Shown: one piece after another, positions 46,006 to 57,611 of the stretch | Layout: the number at the start of each line of letters is the position of its first letter | How positions within the stretch are numbered: the stretch's first letter is position 1 | From: Lonicera japonica | Taxonomy: Eukaryota > Streptophyta > Magnoliopsida > Dipsacales > Caprifoliaceae | Direction of reading: 5' to 3' | DNA: 64,000 nucleotides | Assembly: GCA_021464415.1 (NCBI GenBank) | Contig: CM038470.1 | Location: 28,545,601-28,609,600 of the forward strand | Program-made: the position numbers and the translations under genes | The notes under the pieces: generated by a model | The model's input: the letters and a program-made list of their open reading frames with translations, nothing else | Databases searched by the model: none | What the model was told of the DNA's origin: nothing

Positions 46006-47920
46006 TGTTGTTGAAAGAGAAAATGGAGCACCGACCAAATAGCCGATCTTGGCATAACCTTTGATATACGTACTTAGATACTGTATGATGAAGATCAATG
46101 CGGCCAAGTGTACTTTCAGCGTCAGTTATGTGAAATTCCTAGGTTTCATGGTTAACCACAGAGGGAATAAAGCAAATCCATAAATGATAGAGGCTTTACA
46201 GAATCTCAAAGCGCCAATTTGCATCAAGGAACTACAAATGTTAATGGGTATGATTGCTTTCTTGAACAGATTCATTGCCAAATGCTTTGATAAATGCTAA
46301 CCATTCTTTAAAGCCTTAAGAAAGTCTAAAATATTTTGGGATGAAGAATGCGAAAAAGCCCTAGCTGATTTAAAGTCAAACCTCAGTTGCCCACCACTAA
46401 TATCGATCCAAAACCAATAAGAACAACTTTATGTCTACCTATCCTCGTCAACGAAGGCAGTTATTGCCGCACTGATTAGGGAAGAAGGGATTGTTGAAAA
46501 GCCAGTGTATTATGTTAATAAAAGTTTAGTTGAAGTCAAACTGAGTTACTTGCCCATAGAAAAACTAGTACTAGCTTTAATCACATCTTCAAGAAAACTA
46601 CGCCATTACTTTGACGCCTGCCCCATTAAAGTACTAACGTCCACCCCCATGAAAGATTTCCTACTCTAATCAGATCTGTTCAGCCAAACGAAAAAATGGT
46701 ATGTTGAATTGGGTAGGTTCCACATCAAGTGTGAACCCAGAACAGCGATCAAAGGCCAAGTATTGGCCGACTTCATTGCCCAAAAGCCGTTCAAAAGTAT
46801 CAACTTAGTATACATCAAAAATTTCTCCCGAACAAATAATAGGCATGCTAACGCCCTAACAACCCTTGCCTCGGTAATTGAATTTGGTTTGAAGGGGAAA
46901 ATTAAAATTGAGCTTGTTCCGAGATCGAGCATTGATGTCGAGCAAGACCACCACTTAGTTTGTGAAGTTTAATCCGATTTGAAAGTATGCTGGATTGCTC
47001 CGATTATCTGTTATCTAAGGGAAGGTTCTTTCCTTGGTGATAGAATTAGGGCCCGAGTGAGTCGATGCTAGCTGTCCCCGGATTAGAAGTTATACAGAAG
47101 ATCATTTTCGGGCCCTTCCCTAAGGTACGTACACCCAAAAAAGGTCCAAGAAGTTCTAGCCAAGCTCCACGAAAGGAGCTATGTGAGTCAAACTAGAGGT
47201 AGATCATTGGCTTATCGGGCTAGAAGCCAAAGCAATTAGTGGCTTTATAAGCTGAGGGATGCCTTGACTTATGCCAAAAGGTGTGACACGCTAAAAACAC
47301 GTGCCAATTATTCACGAACCCAGCACTGAGCTCTTCCCCTTGACTAAATCCTTGATCATTCATACAGTGAGGGTAGGATATTTTAGGTCCTTTCTCAAGG
47401 GTTTCAGGTTCCAGGAATTTCTTGCTGGTAACTGCAGATTAATTTAAGAAATTGGTAAAAGTTGTTCCACTGGTTAACATCACTAATTCGAATGTCAAAA
47501 CCTTTTTATGGGTAAAGATTTTCACCTATTTCAATATGCCCAAAATCTTGGTATCATATTATAGAACCCAATTCAAAAACATGAAAATTATGAAGTTTTG
47601 CGAAAAGTTGGGTATCTAATAGAGTTTGTTTAGCGTGGCTCACCCTCAAAAGAATTGAAAGATGGAAGCATCGAACAAGGTCATACTTGACGAATTTCAA
47701 AAAAAGTAGGACGCGAAAAGGTCAAGTGAACAAAGGAACTCCCCTCGATACTTTGGTCATTCAAAACCACCCCGCGTAAATCAACTTTTGAAACACCCTT
47801 TGTCGTTAGCCTACGGGATAGAGGCTGCGATTCCACTTAAAGTCAGCCTCCCCACTTTTCAAATGACGCAAATGGAAGCACGAAACAGTGATGCGGCCTG
47901 AAAAGAAGCTTTAAACTATG
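46006..47920 (+). pseudogene. pol relic of copy E, first part
   Basis: Post-YVDD RT and thumb near 46010-46340, RNase H (YYVNKSLVEVKLSYLPIEK near 46510), then ORF 46709-46972 spanning FHIKCEPRTAIKGQVLADF and a shortened archaeal RNase H end (NRHANALTTLAS near 46845). Integrase follows: zinc-binding relic near 47280, core near 47420-47460, second Asp region near 47550. It is split by the solo LTR at 47926. Multiple stops. Confidence 0.75.
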
Positions 47921-48314
47921 CTGACTATGAACAGCTTATTTTGCGACCCCCCATAAGAATCCCAAACTCTAGGAATATGAACAGGCATGTATACACGAGC
48001 ATTCATAAATGCAAACATACCATGTACATGTGATATAGGTCAAAAAACGGAGCCGAAAAAACATCCAGACGAGAAATTACGAGAATTAGCAGAAACTACC
48101 AGAACTGAAAACCTTCAAAACTCTTGGAAACTTGTCAAAGAAGAATTCTCCAATTTTGATCATCCTAATATTTTTGGGGTTGTTATACATTACCACAAAG
48201 AGAAACATATCCAAATATCAGCTCAATCTAACGGTTGGATCCTTTAAAATTCAAAATTTGGATAACCCATTTGACAGGAATTAGAGAAAACCTCCCACAA
48301 ACACCCCTAAAGGT

Positions 48315-48430
48315 GTGTCCACACGACACAGAATGTGTGTGTCATGTAGACACACTTCATGGGATGTGTGTCCACACGATACACACCTTAGACACACTTC
48401 CTGGGATGTGTGTCCACACGACACACACCT
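48315..48430 (+). repeat. Short tandem repeats with GTGTC/GACAC inverted repeats
   Basis: Three runs of GTGTCCACACGACAC or a one-base variant (first at 48315-48329, last near 48411-48425), separated by CACTTCMTGGGATGTG. They lie in the upstream part of the solo LTR. The small overlapping ORFs here are by-products. Confidence 0.75.
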
Positions 48431-48789
48431 GAGTTTGTCTTGGGGACAGGGATTTTTGTTCGTGGATAAACCTTTCCCAACCAATTTTTTTGTTTTTCGT
48501 GTATCGATACTTATCGACCTCCTAAAATCATGAAATTTTATGAAAAAATAGAAATGGTACAGGGAATAACATACTAAAAAATTAGCTCGATCTGACGGTT
48601 AGATCTCCGAGAATTCGAAAAACCAAGAATTCAGCTCGGGAAATCAAACCGAGGCCTTCCTGATGTCCAAAAATTCTAAAATTTGGAAAATATGTAGGTT
48701 TTAACATAGGTAACAACGCATTAAAAAATTAGATCAACCCAATATTTTGTTTGGTCGGAATTGCAAAAATCGTTGCAGATTAGACAAGG

Positions 48790-48873
48790 TTTGTTCGCGG
48801 ACAAAACTTAGATGTTTGTCTGCGGACGAACAATTCCAGGCCCAGCCCATTAATTATTTTACATATATAAATA
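48790..48873 (+). promoter_or_regulatory. Solo-LTR promoter with CGCG palindromes
   Basis: TTTGTTCGCGGACAAA (48790-48805) and TTTGTCTGCGGACGAA (48815-48830) are near-palindromes. TATATAAATA follows at 48864-48873. A weaker copy, TTTGTTCGTGGATAAA, is near 48457. The layout parallels the large Tat LTR, with a different palindrome centre. Confidence 0.65.
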
Positions 48874-49882
48874 CACCTACACTGACTTCATTTGGATCAT
48901 CAGTTAGCTCTGGGACTTCGGGAACAATGCTCTAAAATAGTATTATACTATTTTCAAGGCTCTTAGGTATTTTTTTTCTCTCAGTCCGGCTTTATTTTAT
49001 CTCTGTCTTTATTTTATCAGTTATAATTGATCAATTGCATATAAAAATTGTTGTTTATCTTAAAATCAGTCTAGATTTCATATTTAAACCCCATTTTCAA
49101 AACCAAGGGCGTTGAACGAGCTGTAGCCATTGTTAAACATATTTTTATCAATTAATTTCATAAAATTTTGATTATATCAGTCTCGGTCCATGAAGGAATC
49201 AATACACGTTTGTATCCGGTTTAATCTATAAATCGCGGTACTTACCTAAATATCCAATATGAGAGTACTGGATTCTTCAATGCCGGTTTAAATCATTAAA
49301 CTGTAGTACACTATTGAAAAACGAATCTCGAGGACTGCCGGATATCCAATTCCAAATATTTAGCTTCTGAAAAGCCTTAAATCTTTCCAAAAGCACCTGT
49401 TTTACTATCTATCATTATCATCTTCCAAATCACACACACTGATTTCTAAAATCAAAGGGCGAAATACAAAGCACATGGTTTTCATCCCCACCCCAAAATC
49501 CCGTTTTCCTAAAATTATGGGCTGATACGCGATTACATCAATAAGCATGCGAATGTTTGATTATAATTCCACGCATATCCTACTCAGAGACCGAAAGGGC
49601 GAATTGGGTGCCTAACACCTTCCCGATTCGTAACCTAATCCTCAAACCTTTAAATTAAATGGTTTCGCAATAATTGTGTTTAAGAGGCTATTTAATCCAT
49701 AAATTTTCCTCTCTCACGCAGACTTTTTTTTATTTAGTAAAATAAACTGGTGACTCTGATTTTCTTTACAAACCATCACCTTTTCTTTATAATAAAACGA
49801 ACCATTTTTCAAACGAACCGAGAAACTAGAGGAATAGCCACCGAGGGGGCTAAGTATCGAAAGCGCGGGTTCTCACACCGAC

Positions 49883-50230
49883 GAAAAAAGAGAAATTGCC
49901 TTTATTCGGCTCACCAATTATTAACAGAGTTTGTCTTAACAGAAAAAGGGCCATTTGAATCCAAGAAAATTTGAAGTCGGCAATTTGGTCTTAGAACATG
50001 GGCTCCATGGTTGACATAACACATGGCAAGCTAGTAGCCATTTGGGAGGGCCCGTACGTTGTGACCAGATCAACTGGAACTAGTGCTTACTACTTAAAAG
50101 ATTAAGATGGGAGGAAAATCTCGAACCCCTGGATTGTGTCCAATTTGAGGACCTATTATCGTTAATGTTCTTTTGAGAGGCCACGGCAAAAGGCCCATGT
50201 CTTTGCCAACCATATTATTTAATGAAAGAA
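49883..50230 (+). pseudogene. pol relic of copy E, integrase C-terminus
   Basis: Resumes after the solo LTR with RREIAFIR-type sequence (GAAATTGCCTTTATTCGGC) and follows the integrase end through about 50220, as at 3550-3900 in copy A. It is frameshifted. Confidence 0.65.
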
Positions 50231-50442
50231 AGTTTCTTGTTCGTTATTATGTAAACCAAAGACCTACCCGGGAGCATAAAGATGAATGTCTAATAGGCAT
50301 TGCTTGCTGAGCCAATTACTTAATGCCTTGGTAAGGAGGGCTTGGTAAGCCGAACATAAACTGCCAAGTGGGAAGGCATGGTAAGCCATTTAAATGGGTT
50401 GGTGCTTTATTTAAGTACATTGACACTGTTTTCCCTTAAGGG

Positions 50443-51718
50443 TGATAAGTGCCCAAAATTATTATTTATACCCACAAATAATATTTTATTAGTATTTAAT
50501 TAATGCTTAAATTATGGAGCACTAATATTTATTTTGTTTTTTTGTAGGGAAGAAGTAAATTTTGATAAATAGTTTAAAAAGGTAGAAGAAGTCAATTAAA
50601 GACCAGAAAGGAGGATAAAGAAAAAAGAATATTACAATTCCATATTCTCTCCTAATTCAAATACAACTTATTTTTTTCACTCTTAATTATAATCCTAATT
50701 GAACTCATAGTTGTTATTTTTTTCTACAATTCTAGTTTCCTATACATTTTAAATTTCTATCTCTTATTCCTATATATAGACCCATTCACTAAAGCTAAAG
50801 ATAGAGAAAAAATAAATAGGGAAAATAAAATACATATATAGAATATAAATACTATTAGAGAGTTATAGAGAGACAAAATCCTCCATATACTAATTGCAGT
50901 GTGGCCGAAGTATTGAAGGTGAAAGAGTGGACAGTGTAAAGCCGTGCGATATACGCTAGTTCGGGCATCATAAACAGGGACGCTTTCTAGTTTTCTATAA
51001 TTTGTATTCGAATATTTTGATTTTAATTTTAATGATGAATTATTATTTGCATGTGTTCTTTAATTAATATGCTTGGCTAAATTATCTTCCAAAGGGGAGA
51101 GAAGAAACCGCCATGGATGTAATGTGCTAAATTTAATTATGGTATAATTTTTAATTGTATGTCCCGAATTAAAATATATTTTGAAATTACCATTATTATA
51201 ACGTGTGTTTTCTTTCTAGTACTTTAATTGTTTTTTAAAATAAAGAAGGATCTCTTGTGATCACCATAATTGGGGATACTGGTGATACCTATTTTTATTT
51301 ACAATAGTATAAATAAAGAATGATGGTGATTTTGAATTTATTTATATAGTATGGATGAATATTAAGAATATGATTAGATACTTTTTAATTATGCCTATGC
51401 TGGTGGATTCTCTTTCCTTGGGATATCTTTATATTGATTACTTGCTTGCTCAATTTAATTTATTTAGTTTAGTTTAATTTTTAGTTTCTTAGTTAAAATA
51501 ATTTCAAAAATTAAAATTTAAAAATGGTTTTAATTTAGATTCCTAAAATATTGGATTTCAACAAACTTTCCTAGTTTTAAGGTATTAACTTGGATTTGGA
51601 TCGACTTTTATTTATTCGCTATACTAATGTAATTATTTTACATAAAAGTAGGGTTTTATTGCATTTAACCGCGAAATTAAGAAACGACAAATTACTTTTA
51701 ACAACTCCCCTTAAATCA
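50443..51718. mobile_element. Solo LTR nested in copy E (same insertion as in A)
   Basis: TGATAAGTGC...TTAAATCA, 1276 bp, flanked by AAGGG (50438-50442) and AAAGG (51719-51723). It is at the identical site as 4108-5375, so it was inserted before A and E were duplicated. Confidence 0.78.
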
Positions 51719-51985
51719 AAAGGAAATTAAAACTTGGTAAGTAAACTTTACAAGCCTAAAAGGCTGATATAAATATTAATGCCTTTTGGGTGAGTCTCGG
51801 GCTACGCCAAACCGAATGGTGTGATGCCTACCAGGCTGTCACAATCTTAAAACTTAGAATTTATTATTTGAAAAATCCAAAAGAAATGTCTTAAAGTTTG
51901 AAAGAAGGTTAGAAATAGAAACTCCACTTAGCGATCATCATATCGGCTTGGAAAATAAGTCGGAGACAAATTTGAAAGAGTAACC

Positions 51986-52327
51986 TACGCCTGAGTTCCT
52001 CCCGAAGCTTGTTTCTCTCCAATACTGCGAAAGAGTACCATTTCTTCAAGAGATTATGGGACTCCTCCTGGCACCGAAATAGTTGGTGCACCGCACCTAA
52101 AGACACACTCAGTTGAGCAAACTTTTTAGCAGCGTGGGCTCCTTCCACAAGAGCCCTATCTAATTTGCGCCGAGCGTTCTCCAATTCAAGAGTACGATCG
52201 GCCAACTCTAGTTAAAGTTGATATATTTTTTCAGATACTTCCCTAGAGAAACTGAGCGGGGAGGGATAGACGGACCTTCGTCCCCACCTCAGGGATAGCT
52301 TGAACTAGCATCGTTTTCATTTGCTAT
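51986..52327 (-). pseudogene. Antisense coiled-coil ORF, copy E (broken)
   Basis: Homologous to the ORF of unit D. The start codon is ATA (52325-52327), an early TGA follows CYP-like codons near 52290, and a deletion removes the normal stop so the reading runs on to 51909. The coiled-coil centre (LELENARRKLDRALVEGA) is well kept. Confidence 0.65.
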
Positions 52328-52429
52328 TGAAAACTCAGATTTTTTACTATGACTTGGGAGAAAATACTTTGCTTTTGTTTAAGGCTTTTTTGTTTAGAAC
52401 AGCAAGTTATGTCACTTGAAAAAGAAGTG

Positions 52430-52625
52430 TACCTATATATAGATGGAGAACAATCTGGAAAAGTGAAAGGCTTAAACAAAAGGACACGCAGCAAAGTTAC
52501 CTTCAGCGACAGTCCACTTTCAGTGAGCAGTCGCTTTGGGAAAATAATGCACCGCCACTAGTGAAAGGACACGTGGCAAAGTTACTTGGGGCATGAGACC
52601 AGCTAATCAAAAGGTGTCACGTGGA
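52430..52625 (-). promoter_or_regulatory. Putative promoter of antisense ORF, copy E
   Basis: CTATATATAGG on the - strand near 52433-52443, with CACGTG near 52571 and near 52618. Confidence 0.45.
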
Positions 52626-52629
52626 CAAG

Positions 52630-53365
52630 GTCCAAACTACAATCAGCTCGACAAAATCCAGTAAACTGAAATACACAAACTGATTCTGAAATTTCAGGAT
52701 TGTTAAACAAAGAATGGTCTCAAAAGTTGATTTCCATGATTATTTTATTTGTTACTTGTAGAATTTATGGTTAATTAAGTTAACATATTTGTCTTGAGTA
52801 ATTGAAGTTACATGTTAAGTGGTTTGATCGAAAAAATTGAAGATAACAAATCACAACAATGAGATAGAAATAGTAATTTTTGATTATCAGAAAAAAATTA
52901 CAAACTGTGGGACTTTGAGGTTCAAAAATTACATATTCAAGGAAAGTATAGCTTAAAGTGCCCCTAAAACTGAGGAGAATGTACAACAACCACCTAGCAC
53001 TGGTGAAAAAGAAAACAAAGAAAGAAAATTAAGAAAGTAAAATGAATGATGGAGGAAGGGTTATATAGGGGAAGACCATGTACAACAACCCTCAAATTTC
53101 CCCTCAAATGGCGCGCTTTTCTTTGGAAATCGTTGAGCCATGATGGATAATTTAATGCTAAAAAAGTATGTGTAACTTCAACAGTAACACACTATACTAG
53201 TTGCCGCTCAACAATTGTACTAACCCCAACCAGAGATGCGTAAAACTTTTATTAGAAGACAAGAGTACAACATGGGTTTTCTTCGATTATAAATGGTGGC
53301 AGTCGCTGAAGATCCAAGCACACGAACTCAACTAGGTGGCCGAGCTCATATGCTTGGAGGGTAAT
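52630..53365. other. Non-coding 3' region of copy E
   Basis: As in the other units. It ends in a weak purine tract (TTGGAGGGTAAT) before the LTR. Confidence 0.45.
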
Positions 53366-54114
53366 TGAAGGAGCATAATTTATCTAAACCAGTTTAATTG
53401 AAACTGTTGGGCCCATGGCCTAGCAACCCCGGCCTTTGGTCGTGGTGGAGGCTCAAACTCGAGTGAGTGAGATATTCAAAGTACATAGCCGACTGAGATG
53501 ACATGTGAGATGACATGTAGCTGAGTACAGTATATCAAAACCGAACTAGTCATTCTTGTGTCCTCAAGTAACATCAATATACGCCAAGGAGATTACCTGA
53601 ATGCCGATATGGTCGCCACTACCAATGGGGACGAAACACCTATACTTCACCCGAGCAATACTACAGCGTCATGTTGACATAACCATTGTAACCAACGAAA
53701 AGAGGACAGTTATAAAGTGTGAAATTAGTTACTTGTGAATAAGATTCAATCCACATATAATGCTGTCTTTTTACTGGTTACCCTAATGGAGCATTGTAAC
53801 CCTAATTCTATAAATATAAATAGAAAGGAATGTCTCATAATGGGGGATCCGAAAAAAATAGAACAAAAAATCTAGAAAAAGGAGAACAGAGAAAATATCT
53901 GGTAGCTTGTCTTCCTGTTCTTAATACCATTTCTATAGCATTACAAATGCGCACACACCCACAAAAAGGAGGATGTATTGCTAGTAGATGTGGAAATCAT
54001 TGGAGAAACCTATCTAAAAGCCAAAATATGTTTGCCTTTTCTCCTTTATTGCTGATCAGTACAATCATTGTTGCTAAGAATTTCATCTCGTGGGTTTGGC
54101 CAAATTTTTGGTCA
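53366..54114 (+). repeat. 3' LTR, family F copy E
   Basis: TGAAGGAGCATAATTT...TTTTTGGTCA. A small duplication of GAGATGACATGT lies at about 53493-53517, and the TATAAAAG block has been lost in a short deletion near 53758. Closest to the copy A 3' LTR. Confidence 0.85.
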
Positions 54115-56200
54115 CCCAAAAATCTCAAACACACAATTTTTATACGTTACTAATCATTACCTTTTTTTATATAAATATTTTAAGAGTGAAAAAAAATTCA
54201 TGTTACTCATAGAAAAGGGTCGAATCGAACAAATTTAATTTCAAGCAATCTAATTCTAAGTTGAATAACTTGTTTATCACGAATGCAATGCATATTTAGT
54301 AACATTTGTAAAAAAAAAGGAAAAAAAGGTCAACCATGAAGTCTTTCATGTTCCTTGTCCATTAATATTGAACAGCTTTAGAATTGTACACGAAATCGGA
54401 AAAATTGGGCCCCAGAACCCATAGTTTTAAAAAAGTTACAAATTCAAATATTTAACCAAATAAAATCATATGCTCCTGCTTAGTTTATTACGTACACGCA
54501 ATATGCATGTACGTGATTGCATATTTACAATATTATTTATAGTAACATTAAATTGGTTAATGTTATGACATTGTGCTATATATTGAAAATTGGGGAACAC
54601 ACAGAAAGCTAAATACTTAGATGTGACTAAAAATAGTAATTACACCACGTGACAATAATCTAAATCCTAATTAGCATCATTGGCAGAAAAAGAGCGCCGT
54701 GAGTTGCAGTCTATTATTAGTAATATAAATTAGGAGGATGGATCGGGACACTCCACATTATCAACAAATTTACACGTCATTGTTAATTTATCTTTTATTT
54801 TTCAACTGTTATTTCAATTTCGGAAAAGACAAATTGTATTTAACCGTTCAAATTTTAAATACTAAATATCCTTCACATGTAATGTGTGCGCTTGTTTTAT
54901 ATCGATATAGATGTATTTAAAACAAAAAATATATATCAAATACTTTAATTATTTAAAATTAATATGTTTTTTTCTTGAATGTGTGATTAACAGTTGAAGT
55001 TTTGCTAATAATTATTTTTATTAAAAATAATAGATTTATAAGGGCAAGACGGAAAATACAAAAGCTGGAATCATAAAAGCGAATGACGGCTTGTAATAGT
55101 AATAGACAAGTGAGTCTCTTATGTACACGCAATATGTACGTAATTGTGTGTTTACAATTAATATTGTTCGTAGTGACATTGAATTGGTTAATGTCATGAC
55201 ATTGTTTTATATATTGAAAGTCGGGGGACACACCGAAATTAGTAAGCCACGTGGCAATAATTTAAAACCCAATTAGCATAATTGGCAGAAAAAGAGAGTA
55301 GTGAGTTGTTGTCTATTCTCATTGCTGTACTGATAAGAAGAAAGGATCACTTTCTAAGGGACATAGCACATCATCAACAAACACATCATGTGAAATAAGC
55401 TTGTTTATCCTTTACTTTTCAATTGTTATTTCAAGTTTGGAAAAAGTAAATTATATTCATTCGTTCATATTTTAAATACCGGATATGCTTCGCACATAAC
55501 GTGTATACGTGCTCATTTTATATTCATACAGATTTATTTAAAACAAAAAATATATATCAAGTACTTTAATTATTTAATTTTAAGATGTTTTTTCTTAGGC
55601 ATCGGATTAAGGGTTCAAGTTTTACATATAATTATTTTTCTTATATTCTCTTTTGTGGTATTTCATTTGTTGTTTTATTAATTAAACTTTGCTTCATTTC
55701 ATAAACAAAACATGTTCAATCTTTGTCAAGCCTTTTGACCACCCCAAGTTTTATTAACTAAATCAGTCTAATTAAATTGACCAAATAAATCTAAAATACA
55801 TAAATAATTTGAAGAAAATAAATAATGAGTGATCGCTATATATCTTTCATAACTCAACTATTATCACTTTTACGGTTGCCGAAGAAATTAATGATGTGAT
55901 CAGTTGTCTGAGAAAATCTTGTCCGGAGGAATTTGGCCACTGCCATATCTCCGTATGCCTACCACTACCAACGATCGCTTTCACTTGGAAACCCTCAACC
56001 ATGATTAGTTGCAAAATAAAGGTAACACACATGGGCTGCAATCAAGATGCATGGATAGTTGGTATGGGCGCGCGGAGTATGTACAGCTTTGAAAAAATAG
56101 AAACTTTATCAAAATTTGGTGTAATAACTGTTTTTTATCACTTTAATTTTATATTAATATAGATGATTGTGTACAACTTTCAAATTGTTCATTGATTTAG
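54115..56200. repeat. Right flank of unit E
   Basis: Homologous to 7914-9959, with the same pair of blocks (about 54480-55110 and 55111-55640; the second is shortened near 55635). It includes the shared CLRKSCPEEFGH stretch near 55899-55935. No gene is identified. Confidence 0.6.
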
Positions 56201-56899
56201 GGTCGGTTTTGTGTTAATTTGGTGCAATTTAGACAAAATAGTTCAAAGCGCACTAATTTGCATAGTTCATTTGTCTTAATTCATAGTTTCATTATTTTCT
56301 TAGAATTCTTCCCATTAATTAACTTAAACTCTATCTTTTTATACAGTATTAACATTAAAACGAGACTATCAATTTAAAATAAAAAAAATTAAAAATAGAT
56401 TCTAAAATTTATCTAATGAGCTGTGCATTTGATGTGAGTTTTCTTTATCCATAGTTAAAGATAATTTGATGTGAGTTTTCTTTATCCGTAGTTAAAGAGA
56501 GAGATTTAGACTCTTAGTTATTTATTTTTATAAAAAATAAAAAGGAAATGGTAGATATTTTTATATTTGAAGGTGTTAAATTCTTATATGTATAACATGC
56601 ACTCGTGATTCTCATTATAAGTTGATCAAAATCAAGCAAGAATTATACTTCTAAGTGACTGGATCGTGAAGAAAAATTCATCTAACCCCTATTTTAATCA
56701 ATAAATTAGATAAGTAATATTGGCACCTGATAAGCTCTATACTGAACCTACTAAAAAGAGCAAATTTATGGACCGGATATAAAAAATAACTACTTCTATC
56801 ACTCTTCGCATTAGACTATAATATAGGATGGTTATAGTATATCCGTTTATAACATACCTAAAATGTACTATTCACTTTTGAAAACTTATCTTATGATCT
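56201..56899. repeat. Left flank of unit D
   Basis: Repeats 1-862, with a local duplication of GATGTGAGTTTTCTTTATCC (56429-56448 and 56468-56487). No ORF. Confidence 0.65.
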
Positions 56900-57610
56900 T
56901 GAGGGAGCATAATTTATGTAAACAAGTTAGTCCGAAATTTTTGAGCCCGGCAGCCCCATCCTTTGGTCTTTAACTTGGTGGAGTCCCGAACCTAGCAAGG
57001 GAGACATTCAAAGTACATGGTCGATTGAGATGATATGTAGCCGAGTAAAGTATATCAAGGCCAAACTGGTCGTTCTTGTGTCCTCAGGCAACGTCAATAT
57101 ACGCCGAGGAGATTACCTACATGCCGATATGGTCACCCTCGCCAATGGGGACGAGACACTTGTTCTTCAGCCAAGTAGTACAATATCATGCCGACGAAAG
57201 CGTTGTAACTAGTGAAAAGGGGACGACTGTAAAGTGTAAAATTAGCTAGTTGTGGATAAGATTCAATCCACATATAAAAGTGCTATAGTGTAGCTCATAT
57301 TTTACCATTTTGTTACCCTAATGGAGCATTGCAACCTTAATTTTATGGATATAAATAGAAAGTGATGGCTCATAATGGGAGATCCAAAAAAGCTAAAGGA
57401 AAAAAATTTAGAAAAAGGAGAAAAGAGAGAAAATAGTTGGTAACTTGTCTTCTTGTTCTTAATACCATTTTCAAAGCAATAAAAGTGCACACATACCCAC
57501 AAAAAGTTGGATGTACTTCTCATGTGAAAATCACTAGAGGAACCTACATAAAAGCCAAAATACATTTATCTTTTCTCCTTAATTGCTGATCGATACATTC
57601 ATTCTTGCTA
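56900..57610 (+). repeat. 5' LTR, family F copy D
   Basis: TGAGGGAGCATAATTT, TATA near 57275, ends TTGCTAC before ATGTTGGTG, as in B. Confidence 0.8.
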
Positions 57611-57611
57611 C

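Larger units (their letters stand above)
47926..49877 (+). mobile_element. Solo LTR of a second Tat-like family
   Basis: It interrupts copy E integrase. Flanks are CTGAC (47921-47925) and CCGAC (49878-49882), a 5-bp duplication with one change. Ends are TATGAACAGC (probably once TGTG) and GGGTTCTCACA. The last ~350 bp resemble the end of the large Tat LTR: GACCGAAAGGGCG, then TTCCCGATTCGTAACCTAAT, and a TGGTGACTCTG relic. It contains TATATAAATA at 48864 and palindromic motifs upstream. At 1952 bp with no internal region it is a solo LTR. Confidence 0.8.
45508..54114 (+). mobile_element. Family F LTR retrotransposon, copy E
   Basis: The 5' LTR lacks its first ~270 bp (45508-45988) and is fused to the copy C 3' LTR. 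It contains the pol relic, two nested solo LTRs (47926-49877 and 50443-51718), a broken antisense ORF and the 3' LTR 53366-54114. It shares with copy A the TCAAAAGAATATC junction after the LTR, the residual archaeal RNase H and the TGATAAGTG solo LTR. Confidence 0.78.

Noticed and set aside
48235..48533. Overlapping His/Thr-rich ORFs in the solo LTR
   Set aside because: Translations of short tandem repeats in the upstream LTR region.
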